The notes under the pieces: model-generated
Database searches by the model: none
Told to the model about the DNA's origin: nothing
The model's input: the letters and a program-made list of their open reading frames with translations, nothing else
Position numbers and translations under genes: made by a program
Shown: positions 22,169 through 33,786 of the stretch, in pieces
Position numbering within the stretch: position 1 is the stretch's first letter
Layout: every line of letters starts with the position of its first letter
Source of the DNA: Nephrocerus scutellatus
Taxonomy: Eukaryota; Arthropoda; Insecta; Diptera; Pipunculidae
Length of the DNA: 64,000 nucleotides
Assembly (NCBI GenBank): GCA_947095585.1
Contig: OX352761.1
Span: forward strand, 90,950,833-91,014,832
Direction of reading: 5' to 3'

Positions 22169-23350
22169 ATCTCGTGTCCGCTAATTTTAATCAAATTCGT
22201 TATTTTTCTGACGACAGCACTCTTAGCTTTTAGGAGAATTTTCTAAAGAAATCACTGAACCTATTCTAGTGGATTGAAGTGTAACTTCTTCCGCCTGTAT
22301 AAATTTTCTCATAGAAATTTCATGGTTACTAGTCAGCACAAAGCCAAACGGATACCGTACTGAGATGAACATCCACAAGCAACGCGTGTGCACCTGAGCT
22401 ATACACGACGCTTTTCATCAGAACGGAATGTTATGAAACTTTCTTTCTGCATGACGTGAAACTATGCAATGCCACAGTTACTTAAGATACAACGAGCATG
22501 ACATTTTTCATTTCATGCAATGAAATTAGTTGGTTGGTTATTAAGACGCACAAGTCATCATCGTCAACACGAAAAGGGAATATAAATATTTAGACGACAG
22601 ATGCAAAAATTAAAATTTTTAATATTACATAACAGGAGGCCAGCTCCAGACCTCTGTTGTAGACCAAAAAACCAGTGTGTCGATGGATGTTATTGATTAT
22701 AAAATGTTACAGAAAACCGAATCTTCTTCGCATTTTTTATGCAAATACCTACATTTTCGAACTACAGTTTTTTCGGAAGTCACACAAGTCCTCTTGATTA
22801 ACAACGAATACATACAATAAGAGAAAAGTTAGAACATAAATTGAATGAACCAAGACAACACAATAATGCAGAGTAACCTAAACAGAAGACAGTCCGATTT
22901 GGATGTATTTGACAATCTTTCAATTATGCTGGTGCTGGTTGGCAATTAAGTTCTTAACCAATAATAAATACTTTAATTGGAGACGTTATCATTCTGCTGC
23001 TGCAGTACAATGGCATTAACGGAGCGCCGTATCTTCATTACCACTGTAACTATTTTACCTAACATTAATTTATTTGCATAGGGGAGGGTGCACCTATACA
23101 CGTATTCTAAATCACGTCCATGTGTATCCTAGGATGTGGATGAGAAGCACCAATCAGTGAATTCGCTTTGCGTTCGTACCATGAAGGGTACTAGCATAGT
23201 TGAAAACTTTTCGTAATTAATTTCGTTATAAATGCAGGAGCGGTAATACTTATTTACATTGCTTTGCAGCCACTCGAGTCGAAGTTGGGCTGCAAACTGA
23301 AAGTTAAGCAAAACAACGGCTTCACGTCGTTCTGATCCAAGGTGGTTCCA
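22169..23350. other. No gene seen
   Basis: AT-rich sequence with no supported reading frame or recognised repeat. It may be unique genomic DNA. Confidence 0.4.
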
Positions 23351-23412
23351 AGAACGAAAAAACAGCCCATAAAAATTAAACAAAAAAAAATAAATTGAAC
23401 AGCATTGTATCA

Positions 23413-23543
23413 TGTGTACTTGTAAGCTAAATGATCAGTGCTGTGAGAAAACTTCGTGCGCTTTTTGACGCGCCGGGAATCAGACCCAATATCCACCGAG
23501 TGGGAGCCAATGGTTCTAACCACTGCACTACCGACACGGCTGC
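23413..23543 (-). repeat. tRNA-derived SINE-like element
   Basis: On the reverse strand the head reads GCAGCCGTGTCGGTAGTGCA, then GTGGTTAGAACC. An A-box-like TAGTGCAGTGG is followed about 40 bp later by GGGTCTGATTCCC, a B-box-like stretch at 23475-23487. The spacing fits an RNA polymerase III promoter of tRNA origin. The tail beyond it is unclear. Confidence 0.6.
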
Positions 23544-23556
23544 TTGTCAATGTTTT

Positions 23557-23735
23557 CCAAAGTGTGTAAAGTTTGAATATAGTCGGGCTTTGGGAAGTGA
23601 ATTTAAAATTTATCACAAAATGTGGCCACATATTCACAAACAAAACAACTAACTCATGAAATTAAAAAAATTCATATAAATTCTCTAATCGGAGATTAGT
23701 TTTAATAAAATCGGGCAATTTGAGAAAAAAAAAAT
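23557..23735 (+). mobile_element. HLE fragments
   Basis: Two scraps are present. One is a last-monomer remnant (AGTCGGGCTTTGGGAAGTGA, about 23580-23600). The other has the subterminal motif AAATTCTCTAATCGGAGA at about 23677 plus a worn monomer. A stray 5' end (ACAGCCCATAAAAATTAAA) lies at 23361-23380 on the other side of the SINE. Confidence 0.55.
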
Positions 23736-23894
23736 CTGAAGACTCAAACAAGAAATCAACTTCATTTATACGGAGTTATGAAGACTCGTGTTTCTTTTAA
23801 AAACAAAGTCCTGAACGAAGTTTCTACTATTAGTAATAAAAGATAAATTTCCTTTAACATGGGTCAGGGTCCACCAAAGTAAGCTTTTTCTTCA

Positions 23895-25056
23895 ACCCCC
23901 GATAAATGATGTCAACATTGGATCAAACCTCCACGTGGTGGCGGTCAGTAATTTTCCTCCAAAACAGGAAAAGATGAATGATCCGGCAGTCCCATCAAAG
24001 TAAAGTTGGCGCGAGAACAATAATCTCGCCCGTAAAAAAACTTGATAGCAGAACCCAAACTCGTCATAAATGCTGGAAGAGTAACTCCTGGGGCTGAGAA
24101 CTCGTACGTGAAACCGTAGAAGAGAATTTGACAAGTCTTAGGAATACTGTAAATAGTACTACTAACTCCTTCTTAGGCAGTAGTCGTAGAGATCGGAACT
24201 ACTTGTTCGATGACTAATGTAAGCTAGCAACTGAACGTAAGAATGTTGCGTACCGAGCAATGCAAACATCTCATATAAAGCGGGCACGCGAACATAAAGA
24301 TAGCTCAGAAGATATAAAAAAAACGGTTCACCGGCAAAAGAAAGCAGCCTGGGAGAAGAATCTCGTTTAGAACAGTAGAACAAAATCTGCATTAGAACAG
24401 TACAGAGAGCGAGGACCGCACCAGGTGCGGAAATTCTACCAAAGAGTCCGCGATATGACGCAATATACACCGCGTTGCACATACTGCAACGACAAAGAGG
24501 GGAATCTGATCGCCGATCTCAAAGGCAACTTAGAGCCAGGGCTAGGGCCAGCTAACTGATGAACTGGAGGCTCCACCAATGACCGAAGACAACACTATGC
24601 TGCCACCACCAATCATAGACGAAGTTAGCAGTGCTATAAATCGGCTCTAAAATAATAAGGCCCCGGGATAAGATGGTATCCCAGCGGAGCTGATTACAAC
24701 AGGAGGTCCCGCAATACACCAAGGAATTCATGAAGTAATAGTGCAAGTATGGGAAGAAGAAGCTATGCCAGAAGACTGGCGAAAAGGCATCCTGTGCCCC
24801 ATACATAAGAAATGAGATATCACAACCTGCAGCAATTATTGTGGTATAACGTTGTTGAGTACCGCGTATAAGATCTTCGCCTCTATCCTTCAAGACAGGA
24901 TAGCCCCATACGCTAAAGTCATCATTGGTCCATATCAGTGTGGCTTCATCCCAGGCAAATCAACAACTGATCAGATTTACACCCTAAGGCAGGTGATGGA
25001 AAAATGTCTAGAGTTTCAAAACTCACTACACCATCTTTTTATAGACTTTAAAGCCG
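23895..25056 (+). pseudogene. RTE-type LINE (family A), endonuclease end to RT motif A
   Basis: Degenerate frames carry a GSNLHVVA remnant of the endonuclease SDHHLV block (about 23910). Next are a charged linker (KLATERKNVAYRAMQ, QKKAAWEKN), a PGxDGIPAELI-type RT entry (24660-24695) and EDWRKGILCPIHKK. ITLLSTAYKIFASILQDRI and QCGFIPGKSTTDQIYTLRQV are followed by HLFIDFKA at 25056. Here it is cut by a nested copy and resumes at 25519. Several stops are present. Confidence 0.8.
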
Positions 25057-25511
25057 ACGATGGTCATACCAGTAATTACATATCCGAGACTTGGGTGCTT
25101 AGCAAAAAGCATTCTGACCTCTTAGCCGCGTTCGAGAGAAAAGTCTTACGGAGAATTGTTGGCCCCGTATGTGAGGAAGAACGATTTCGGAGACTCTATA
25201 ATGATAAGATCTATGAGCGTTACAGCGATGTCGACATCGTGAAGAAAATTAAGCTCGGTAGGCTCCGGTGGGCAGGACACCTAGCTCGCATGAACGAAGA
25301 GGATCCTGCTCGGAAAGTCCTTTGCGGTAGGAATTATGAAACACGACAGCGAGGCCGGCCAAGCCCACGCTGGAAGGATGGCGTAGACCAGGACGCCCAG
25401 AGTTTAGGGATGCCAAACTAGATGACATCGGCTCGAAATCGGGACCAATGGAGAGACTTTTTGCGGGAGGCCAGGACCGGACCCCGGTTGTAGAGCCAAT
25501 TATGATGATAA
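25057..25511 (+). mobile_element. Nested 5'-truncated RTE-type LINE 3' end, with target-site duplication
   Basis: This piece of the same family inserted into the LINE around it. It encodes AFERKVLRRIVGPVCEEER, then KLGRLRWAGHLARMNEEDPA and GRPSPRWKDGVDQDAQSLGM, and ends ATTATGATGATAA, the short-repeat tail of RTE elements. AAAGCCG lies on both sides (25050-25056 and 25512-25518). Removing the insert plus one copy restores the host LINE frame across FIDFKA and AYDSI. The insert keeps a long open frame, so it is younger than its host. Confidence 0.85.
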
Positions 25512-25518
25512 AAAGCCG

Positions 25519-26358
25519 CCTATGATAGCATAGCCAGAGTAGAACTTTATAAAGCCATGAGAGAATTCGGCATTCCAAATAAACTGACACCACTATGTAG
25601 GTTGACCATCACTAATGTTATAAGCCAAGTAAAAATATACGGATCACTATCAAGCCCATTCAATATCTATAATGGGCTCCGACAAGGGGATGGACTGGCT
25701 TGCGTCCTCTTCCACCTGGCGCTGTAGAAAGTTATCCGAGACTCTGACGTAACGGCGAGAGTCCGAGAGTCCTCTATAAGTCCATTCAGATACTGGCCTA
25801 CGCAGACGAAATTGACATTGTTGGTAGAAACCCAAGAGCTGTACAGGAAGCACATAAATGAGAGCAAAACAAAGTACATGGTGGCCACGTCTGCGAGTAG
25901 AAGATATAAAATTAGTGCCGTAATTAAAATAGTGGAGCGCGAATTTGAAGTAGTGCAATCCTTGAACTATCTCTGGTCAACTGTAACAGCCTATAACGGC
26001 ATGGAACTAGAAATACACGGACGGTTGCTTAAAGACAACAAAGTCTGTCAAGACTCTTCTAATCGAGGAACTAAACCATAACATCCAAGCTGCTGGTATA
26101 TAAGATAAATATGCTTCGGTGGGCAGGACACCTAGCTCTCATAAGTGAGGAAAATCCTGCTCGGAAATTCCTTTGCGGTAGAATTTATGGAACATGATAG
26201 TGAGGCCGACCAAGCCTACGCAGAAAGGATGACGTAGACTAGGACGCCCAGAGTTTATGGATGCAAAACTGGATGACATCGGCTCAAAATCGAGACCGGT
26301 GGAGAGACTTTTTGCGGGAGGCCTAGACCGGACTCCATTTGTAGAGCCAAATATGATG
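25519..26358 (+). pseudogene. RTE-type LINE (family A), rest of RT and 3' end
   Basis: This continues the LINE interrupted at 25056. It has AYDSIARVELYKAMREFGIP (motif A), then RQGDGLACVLF (motif B). ILAYADEIDIVG follows, whose YADE at 25799-25810 replaces the catalytic YADD. ESKTKYMVATSASRR comes next. A deletion near 26080 removes the thumb. The WxGHLA and RxxWRDFL-like ending follows, and the copy finishes with an ATGATGATG tail at about 26351. Confidence 0.8.
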
Positions 26359-26359
26359 A

Positions 26360-26846
26360 TGATGGAACAACAGCATACATCTTTTAATATTTAACTGTGC
26401 ACATATTTATATTACTTATCCAATTTGGTCTGTGAATATTAAATTAAAATAAAATAAAACATGACAGAGGCAGCAAAAAAACAATTACTTTCCATGTTAT
26501 GATAGAAGGTTCCCTTTTTGGGTCCTGCCACTGGAAGGAGGCGATGACACCTTGTAGTTGCCCCAGCCTAGCTCATCGACGGTGCCAAAAAAAAAAAAAA
26601 AGAAGGAAAAGAATGGATGGTAGTGGAAGGTCTCCATGTCCAGGTGCAAGTAGGTCATTGGCACAGCTTAATTCAAATCATATTACAACTAACTTAAAAT
26701 TAAGGTTTTCAAAAGAGCTATCAAACTTACAAACTAAACTAAAAACTAAAATGCCAATTTGACCCAGTCGCACCTGACTTGGAGCCTCGCTCAGAAAAAA
26801 AACCGTCGAGGGAAAGTCCAGTTACAGTCCGTCGTTAAGTCATCGT
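26360..26846. other. No gene recognised
   Basis: Includes an A-run at 26587-26601 and a short frame 26499-26762 with no known motif. Right behind it starts an HLE. Confidence 0.35.
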
Positions 26847-28114
26847 AAAAAAACAACCCATAAAAATTAAAATTTTTCATCTAAATTCTCTAATCGCAGA
26901 AATTGATATGGGAGCCCCTCGATCCTGGGTCATTTTTTATTTTTTTTATTTTTTTTTTGTAGGAGAAAATAATCGAAAGAGACATTTGACATCAGATGTC
27001 AAATTTGAAAATGCTCAGATCATTTTATTCTGAGCACTTAGAGCACGCTGATACTCTGAGCAAATAAGAAACACGAGCATTTATCTTGAGAACTCTTTGA
27101 CTGCTCTGAACTAATTTATGAAAACGCCAAATGACAAAATATTATAAAAACTTGTTGTTCTATCTGTAAGTTGATATCGACAACAAAAAACGACATCAAT
27201 AAAAATACAATTCAGCAAATAAGTAAGTTGAATTAAGCATAAAACATTTATGTCTCGTTTCATTTGCTGGGTTCATTTGTGCGTGAGCTAAATTTCTCTC
27301 TCTCTCCACCACCAAAACTAAGCAGCGCAGACGACTGCGCAGCACACACCGCACACAGTCATTAAATTGCGACGGATATGATGCCACTATAAGAAATTAA
27401 AAAAATGTATAAGGGCCTTGCGGCCGAACCTGGGGCCTGATCAAAAGTAAAGAAAAAGTATTGTTTATTGGGTATACACATGTGTGTACAATTTGAAAAA
27501 AAACGGGTAATTTTTATTTTAAATTTGTATGGAAGCCCCACGAACCCGGGGCTCGATCACTTCCAAATTTTAAAATAAAGTATTGTCACTGGAAAAACAC
27601 ATGTGTACAAAATTTCAGGAAAATCGGGTTTTAGGAAGTGCGTTAAAAATTGATATTTAAAAAAAAAATTTGTATGGAAGCCCCCCGACCCCGGGGCCCG
27701 ATCGCTTAAAAAAATTTACAAAAAGTTTTGTCCATCGGAGATACACATGCGTATAAAATTTGAAGAAAATAGGGAACTTTTTTCATAAAATTTGTATGGG
27801 TGCCCCCCCGAACCAGGGGCCCGATCACTTCCAAATTTTTACAGAAAGTGTTGTCCATCAAAGATATACATTTGTATAAAATTTTAAAAAAATCGGGTAA
27901 ATTTTGTAAAATATTTGTATGGGAGCCCCCAGACCCCAAGGTCCGAGGGGCCTCAAATTTTAATAGAAAGTATTGTCACCGGAAATATACATGTGTGCAA
28001 AATTTCAATAAAATCGGGAAGTGGGTTAAAAATTGATCAGAAAATCTGACCAGCTAGCCAGCCACCCAGCCAGCCAGCCACGTGCACGCGAAGTTAATGT
28101 AGAGAATTTAAAAA
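26847..28114 (+). mobile_element. Complete long HLE, best-preserved copy
   Basis: It starts AAACAACCCATAAAAATT with AAATTCTCTAATCGCAGA behind. The passenger block (about 26960-27425) holds a 10-bp-arm palindrome (26984-27004) and a GCTCAGA / TCTGAGC hairpin (27013-27035). Five monomers about 120 bp apart follow, then CAGCTAGCCAGCCACCCAGC microsatellite (28050-28080) and AGTTAATGTAGAGAATTTAA. No reading frame over 91 codons and no Rep, helicase or endonuclease, so it is non-autonomous. Confidence 0.85.
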
Positions 28115-30317
28115 GTAATGTCCTCGTCACGTCAATCCTTTTCATTCGGAAAGAGCTTCTCACTTGGGATCGCCTTTCCAACCACACACCTTGGCCGATT
28201 ATTTCTACTCAGTCATTTGTTCTTTCAAACAAGAAACCAAACAAAAAAAAAACCAATGAAAAAGTAAGACCTCAAGCCCTGCTGGGCAAAGGCAATAAAA
28301 GATTTTGATTGTCTCTTTAACGAATTGACTGTGTTAATTGAAGAAAAGATGTACCGAACACAATACCAAGAATAAAATCGTGAAGAAAATTCACGTTGTA
28401 TAAATTTTACTTTAGTTAAATTTCTTTAATAAATTTGTGGATTCAAATTTAAAATTAAATTTTAGTTCAATAAGTATTCAAACGAAATTAGAAATACCAG
28501 AATAAAATATTCAAAATGCACTGCTTTTAGTAGCCGTAACAAATATTATGCTAGGCTGTTTTTTTTATAAAAGTAATTTCATTACCTGGATTTCCTCCTT
28601 GTTTCCACCGGTAGAAGTCACTTCCAAACAAGTAAATTCCTATTAATTAGTCTAAAGGAATAACCAAAGTTTAAAGGCCCAGCCGCTAAGGCTGATGCTA
28701 ATAAACGCAGTTTACAGTATAATTAAAATCGAATGAAATTATTCAAATGGAATGTTATTAAAAAGGAATGTAATAAAAAAAAGGTGTAATTTATTATAAC
28801 CTTTTAATCGAATTAATAAGGAAAATTAAAACTGAAATTCTTTTCAAATTCAAAAAAGGAAATATGGCAAAATAATTCAAGTTAAAATTTGTTCTTCCAA
28901 AAAAAGGTAAAGGTTTTACAACCACAGCTTTCTGTACTTTACGAAACTACGAACAAATTGTGTAATCTTAGGAAGCACTCCGAAACAAGGGGAAATAACT
29001 TTCCCATAAACTGCGATAAATCAAAAATAATCAATTATTTCTTCAAAAAAACGTATCTGCTCAGGCTTCGCATATTTTTAGGCGTCCACCTTTTTTCTTT
29101 AAAATCCGTTTTTTCTGGCATGTGATGTTGAATTCTTATATATTGTGGTAAATTATCCTTGTATTATTAGTTGATAATTGTTCTCGTATATACCTTTTTG
29201 CACTTTTTCACAGTATTTATTTTAGTGAATTAACTATTCGATTGCAGTAAAGGCAATAAGTTTCCGCCACTCTTTGAAAATTGATAATGGAACTTTCGCC
29301 CAATGGCGTATCAGCACAACTTTACTGTCCTGCTAAATTTTATGCGGGCTAACTTTATTGTTTTTGCACTGCTTTTCCTTTTTCTTTAAATTTATTCGTT
29401 GTTAAAAAAAATGGCAAGGCCACACTTTGTAATAATTTGATTTAAAATCACAATAAAAAAAAAAGGTTTAAAAAATTGTCTTTTCAAGTTTCTTAGATTC
29501 AACTACAAATCGGACTTCTCACATCTATGGTTTACTTTCGACTGATTCGACTGCGACTCTTTCTTCTTTCTCTACTCGCCAAAATTCGTTAATCATTCCA
29601 AGAATTTTCTAGAAAAGACTTTTATAATTTTAGCGCGAAAATCTTTCCTTTCTTCTTTTTCCTATTTTCTCTATTTTTACTTTTCTAATAAAATCCAATT
29701 ACTTCTCTCCGTCCCTTTTTAAAAATGTCGTTACATTTACATTTAAACACCGAGCATGGATTTGCATAAATGTTACAACACCTATACGATCTTTTTGTAA
29801 ACACATTCCTATGACTGGTCTTTGAATACTCACTCAAAGTTAGTTTATAGTGTGACGTCCTGCAGCCCCATCTATAATTCAATAGAAATACAACAAGTAT
29901 TGTTAATTCAAAATTTATTAATTGTGTGGTCATTGTGAATACTGGTGCCGCAATCAGCTGATCAGCAAAGGTTGTGTTCACTGAGAAAAAGTGATGTCGG
30001 TGTGGTGTTAAGTCGAAAACTCAAATCGACATCGACATCGATACCTATGCCAATGAACAACATGTTGTTATTTTGTGTCAATACTGTCGGAACACAACAA
30101 CTAATAATCAATTGACTCATAAGACATCAACTAACAACACTCACGACTGTTGTTAAAAAATTTTACTTTCTGTCGACGACAACTTATGTGGTGAACAACA
30201 ACAAGTTGTCGTAACATACTGCAACACAAAGTCTTCAGTGAACAACAAAATGCCAAAAAAGTAACTTCGTGTAACATTTTGTTGCGCAGTGAACTCACTC
30301 AAAGAAATTAACAATTA
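28115..30317. other. No gene recognised; CAACA-rich stretch at 30050-30300
   Basis: AT-rich DNA with a few short frames (28889-29125 +, 29685-29981 -) that show no known domain. The last 250 bp is dense in CAACA / TGTTG words (for example GAACAACAACAAGTTGTCG near 30193), giving many weak inverted pairs. I cannot tell whether that is part of an element or a promoter-proximal region of the candidate gene next to it. Confidence 0.35.
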
Positions 30318-31060
30318 AGTCAGTGTGTCACATTTTGTTCGGTTTTACGTTTTCTTTTCCTTGTCGTTTCGTTTTTTTTTTGTTTTTTTTTTTTAAAGGA
30401 ATTTTAATTTCTTGGTTTGTGTAATTTTTGTTTTTACTTAATTCGGTCGCGAGTGAGTATTTCAAGACAAATGTGTAAATGTTTTTATGTGCCGGGAAGA
30501 CTGGTGGTCAATCCAACCCCCTTGTCTTTAGCAAATTGGAGTTTAAATTTCACTGCCATTTCACCAGCGGCAGCGGTAGAGTTTTTGCAATTTTTGTTGT
30601 TGTTTTTGTTGTTAAAACAACATACTATCCAGGTGAGTGCAAATTTTTTGTTACAATGACGTGTATTCTTCCTTTACCATTAAATATAATATGTTTAATA
30701 AAAGGGGGGATCGCGTCTCGATTCAATTATTTATTTTAGATTAGGTACTGTTTGTTTTCTTTTTTGTATTTCAGGTGCAGTCGGAATAGTGCAGACAGGT
30801 ACAGACGGAGTAGTGGGTATGTGGGCATACGCAACATATACAAGTTAGGATTTGTAAATACTTCAGATTCATTTCAAATTTCAGAACCCTCGTCCGTAAA
30901 AAACCGTCATTACGGAAAACTGTCAGTCGGAAATACTGATTAATGACGACGACCACAGAAAGGAAAACGGCGTAATGGTTACGTTGAGTGCTATCATACA
31001 AATACAATATCTACTTATAATGTACCACATTATAAAAAGTTAAAAGCTTATTAATAAAGA
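30318..31060 (+). CDS. Candidate small two-exon gene, unrecognised
   Basis: A TCAGTGTG initiator-like site at about 30318 is followed by an ATG at 30479. A CAG|GTGAGT donor (intron from 30633) pairs with a TATTTCAG acceptor after a pyrimidine tract (intron end 30774). Joining the exons gives a 75-codon frame ending at 30846-30848 and then an AATAAA near 31053. Exon 1 codes for a hydrophobic stretch (VFAIFVVVFVV). I know no such protein. The splice signals are good, the coding evidence weak. Confidence 0.3.
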
Positions 31061-31489
31061 GATAATAATTGCAAGTCAAATCAGTGTTTATTCCAAATAA
31101 ATATTCCAAAATTATAAAAAAATTGTTTTTACTATTTGCTATAGGCGATTATTTAATTGACTTACTCTATTACCGTTGAAAATTTTTAGTTTGAATATAC
31201 ACCAGTATTCAGGCAGTTCATTTGCCCCTACAAGAACCCTAATAATTATGGACAACGAGTCATAGATTTGCAGTAAGCAATAATTTGGTCATTGCGAGTA
31301 CAAGATTGTAAAAATATTCACAAAACCACTGATCAAGGATTTGGATTTTTATTATCAAGAAATTCTGCATCTACCAAACAGATTTGATTCAATACGGATT
31401 TCCTTCGGAAAGAAGATATCAGAATAAAACTATTGTCCCGCGATTGCACTCGCACTTAATGGGAGTACAGTTAGTCCTGGTGTTTGCCA

Positions 31490-31735
31490 GGTGTAGAAGA
31501 GAAATGTACAAGCATAAAAGATACTGTCATCAGTACTGCTGACTCAATCTTGGACAGTTGTCGTAAAGTTCTAAATGACTGGTTGGATGATGAATGCAAA
31601 CTAGCGACTGAACGTGAGATTGTTGCGTACCAAACAACGTAATAATCGTACTGAACGCGGGCAGGCAAAAAGGACTATAACGTGCTCAGAAGATATGAAT
31701 TCTTTAAAAGTCTAATCAAGATATTAGCTTACACA
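31490..31735 (+). pseudogene. RTE-type LINE (family A) linker fragment
   Basis: It matches 24155-24310 with phrases such as DECKLATEREIVAYQTT and text like GCTCAGAAGATAT. In the full-length order this lies between endonuclease and RT. Both ends are cut. Confidence 0.6.
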
Positions 31736-31741
31736 TTGACA

Positions 31742-32115
31742 TGATTGGTACAGCGTTGGCTGAGTGGGGTGAACCTAGAGCTTTCCCACCTTTCGGCATT
31801 TAGCATCTCAATTGAACTATCTTTCTACCTAGCCTCCTTCCTCACTTGCAGTAGTAAACCTTTAGGCCCCACTATTCATTCGCAGAACGTAACTGGGTCC
31901 GGAACCATAGTTGGACCAAACCTCGTCTCTAAGAATTCCTCCTTCCTCAAAGACGTCAGCTTCGTCTGTGGGATTAATCCAACTCCCGAGGTACCAATCC
32001 GACCTTGGGTGGGGCCTGACATCAAAGGCTTCAGTTCGTTCAGTATGAGTGTCTGGGAAACCCCGTAGCAAACCCTGGCAGCACATCCATCCGGAAACTC
32101 GAACCACATCATCTG
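31742..32115. other. Unclassified segment with overlapping open frames
   Basis: Balanced base composition, unlike the AT-rich flanks, with frames of 78-107 codons on both strands (31745-32068 +, 31862-32107 - and 31876-32112 -). The minus frame reads LIPQTKLTSLRKEEFLETRF in part. I suspect a piece of a repeat or retroelement but recognise no domain. Confidence 0.35.
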
Positions 32116-33321
32116 CCTTTAGGATAGCAAGCTATACTTAGGCAGCTTTTTACCACTATTCCATTACAAAAATTCTAAAAAAAAATCGTCCATACATTTA
32201 CACTCCACCCTAATATATATAAATATTTATATAATATATATACTGTTTTGCTGTTACTATTAATTATTCTCTCAAGATGACATTTCGCTTTTCAAAGAAA
32301 ACATTAGTCGGGGCTAGCTAAATTTAAGACTTGGAATAACAAAGGAATACAAAATAATATAAATAATAAATTTGCAATTAGGTTTATTTTCCCTGATTCA
32401 ACTTTTTTTATCTATTTTTATATTCTCGGCGTTTTCTGTTTCGGATAAATAAACAAAAATGTACATAATGCAACAAAGTAATTGCTTTGGTTGGCCATGA
32501 CGAGCGACCGTTCTAAAGTGCACGTAACAGACCCTGAAAATTAATTATTGAATCCACTGGCGCATAACCTAAGTTAAATTGAAATTGTAAAATTATGGCG
32601 TAGACCTTCTGAGAACAATTCATTTGTTTCTTTACATTTTATTTTTCCCCGCATTCTTCAATTTATATTACCAGTCTTGGGACTTTGTCTCCGCATAGGC
32701 AACCCTTCTCAATGGTTTAATAAATTGAAATTTCAGCAGAATAAAAGATCATGTGATGGCAATAACGTGAAAGATGATGGAAGAAGAGGCACAAAAATAT
32801 AACAAAAGAAAACGGCATTAATTCAACAGTAGTCGACAGAGGAAAAAGAAACACAAGTACGTAATATTTATAGTAATGAAAAATGGAGTATAAAGTCATT
32901 TGTGAATAACGAAATTAAACGAAAAACAAGTGAAGTACAATAAAAAATTATTATTTCAGAGGATGAATGAATAATTCTTTCCGCCCTTGAATTGTCCTTC
33001 TTTCCTTGCTTACAATTTCGTATCGTTGCTTTTGCAGAGAAGGTATGCATTTAGAAATGTAACAGTACCATAGCCCACAGGACGCTATTTTTACTCAATA
33101 ATAAAAATTACTGTAGAATATTTTATAGGTATACATGTACAATATTTTCAGAATGACAACAAATATAAAAGGAGAAATAAGTCAGTTTTATTACTAATAA
33201 ATTTATCATTCAATTCAATAATTAATAGCCGCAGAAATAATATTAGAGATATGTACATATACAAAATCTGTAATAGTTTCATGTTTGTTTGGGAGAAATA
33301 TCAACTTAAGCTTTGTCATTA
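32116..33321. other. No gene seen
   Basis: AT-rich sequence with a TA-rich tract at 32207-32245. Frames are at most 60 codons and look random. Confidence 0.4.
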
Positions 33322-33550
33322 TCATGTCCAGCTCTACACCTGGGGTCCGATCCTCTCCCCATTGGTACCAATTTTGAAATAATGTCATCCAGTTTGACAT
33401 CCTTTCATTTTGGGCGTTCTCGTCTACGGCATCCTTACAGCATAGGGTTGGCCTGGATCCCTATCGCATTTCATATATACTACTCCAAAGGACTTTTCGA
33501 GCAGGATTCTCTTCGCTTATGCAAGTAGGTGCCCTGCATTTATTTTTTCC
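33322..33550 (-). pseudogene. RTE-type LINE (family A), 3' end fragment
   Basis: Reverse-strand text matches the endings at 25290-25510 and 26130-26350: GAGAATCCTGCTCG, then GGTGTAGAGC and an ATGATAATGAC tail. It is 5'-truncated just past the W-x-G-H region. Confidence 0.7.
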
Positions 33551-33714
33551 CGACCATATCGTTGGACGGCGAAAAATTCCAAAGCTATCGTTCTTCTTTA
33601 TTCAACCACGCAATAAACACACTAAACTGGACGAGGGCAGTTTATAAGCCACAGTAAAACAACCTTATTTTTCAGACATTCGCAAGATGAGAGACCGTAA
33701 AAAAGATTTTTTGG

Positions 33715-33786
33715 CTTTTTTTAGAATTTGAACATCTAATCTGCCGCTCGGTAGTCAAACACACTTACCATTAGAGCCACGGTGCC
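33715..33786 (-). repeat. tRNA-derived SINE-like head
   Basis: Reverse strand: GGCACCGTGGCTCTAATGGT (A-box-like) and about 45 bp on GATGTTCAAATTC (B-box-like, 33724-33736). It differs from the SINE at 23413 and may be a different family or a tRNA pseudogene. The acceptor stem does not pair well enough for a functional tRNA. Confidence 0.5.

Noticed and set aside
24552..24893. 113-codon reverse frame
   Set aside because: Antisense to the RTE-type LINE RT region.
33715..33786. Functional tRNA gene
   Set aside because: Box-like motifs are present but the acceptor and anticodon stems do not pair adequately.
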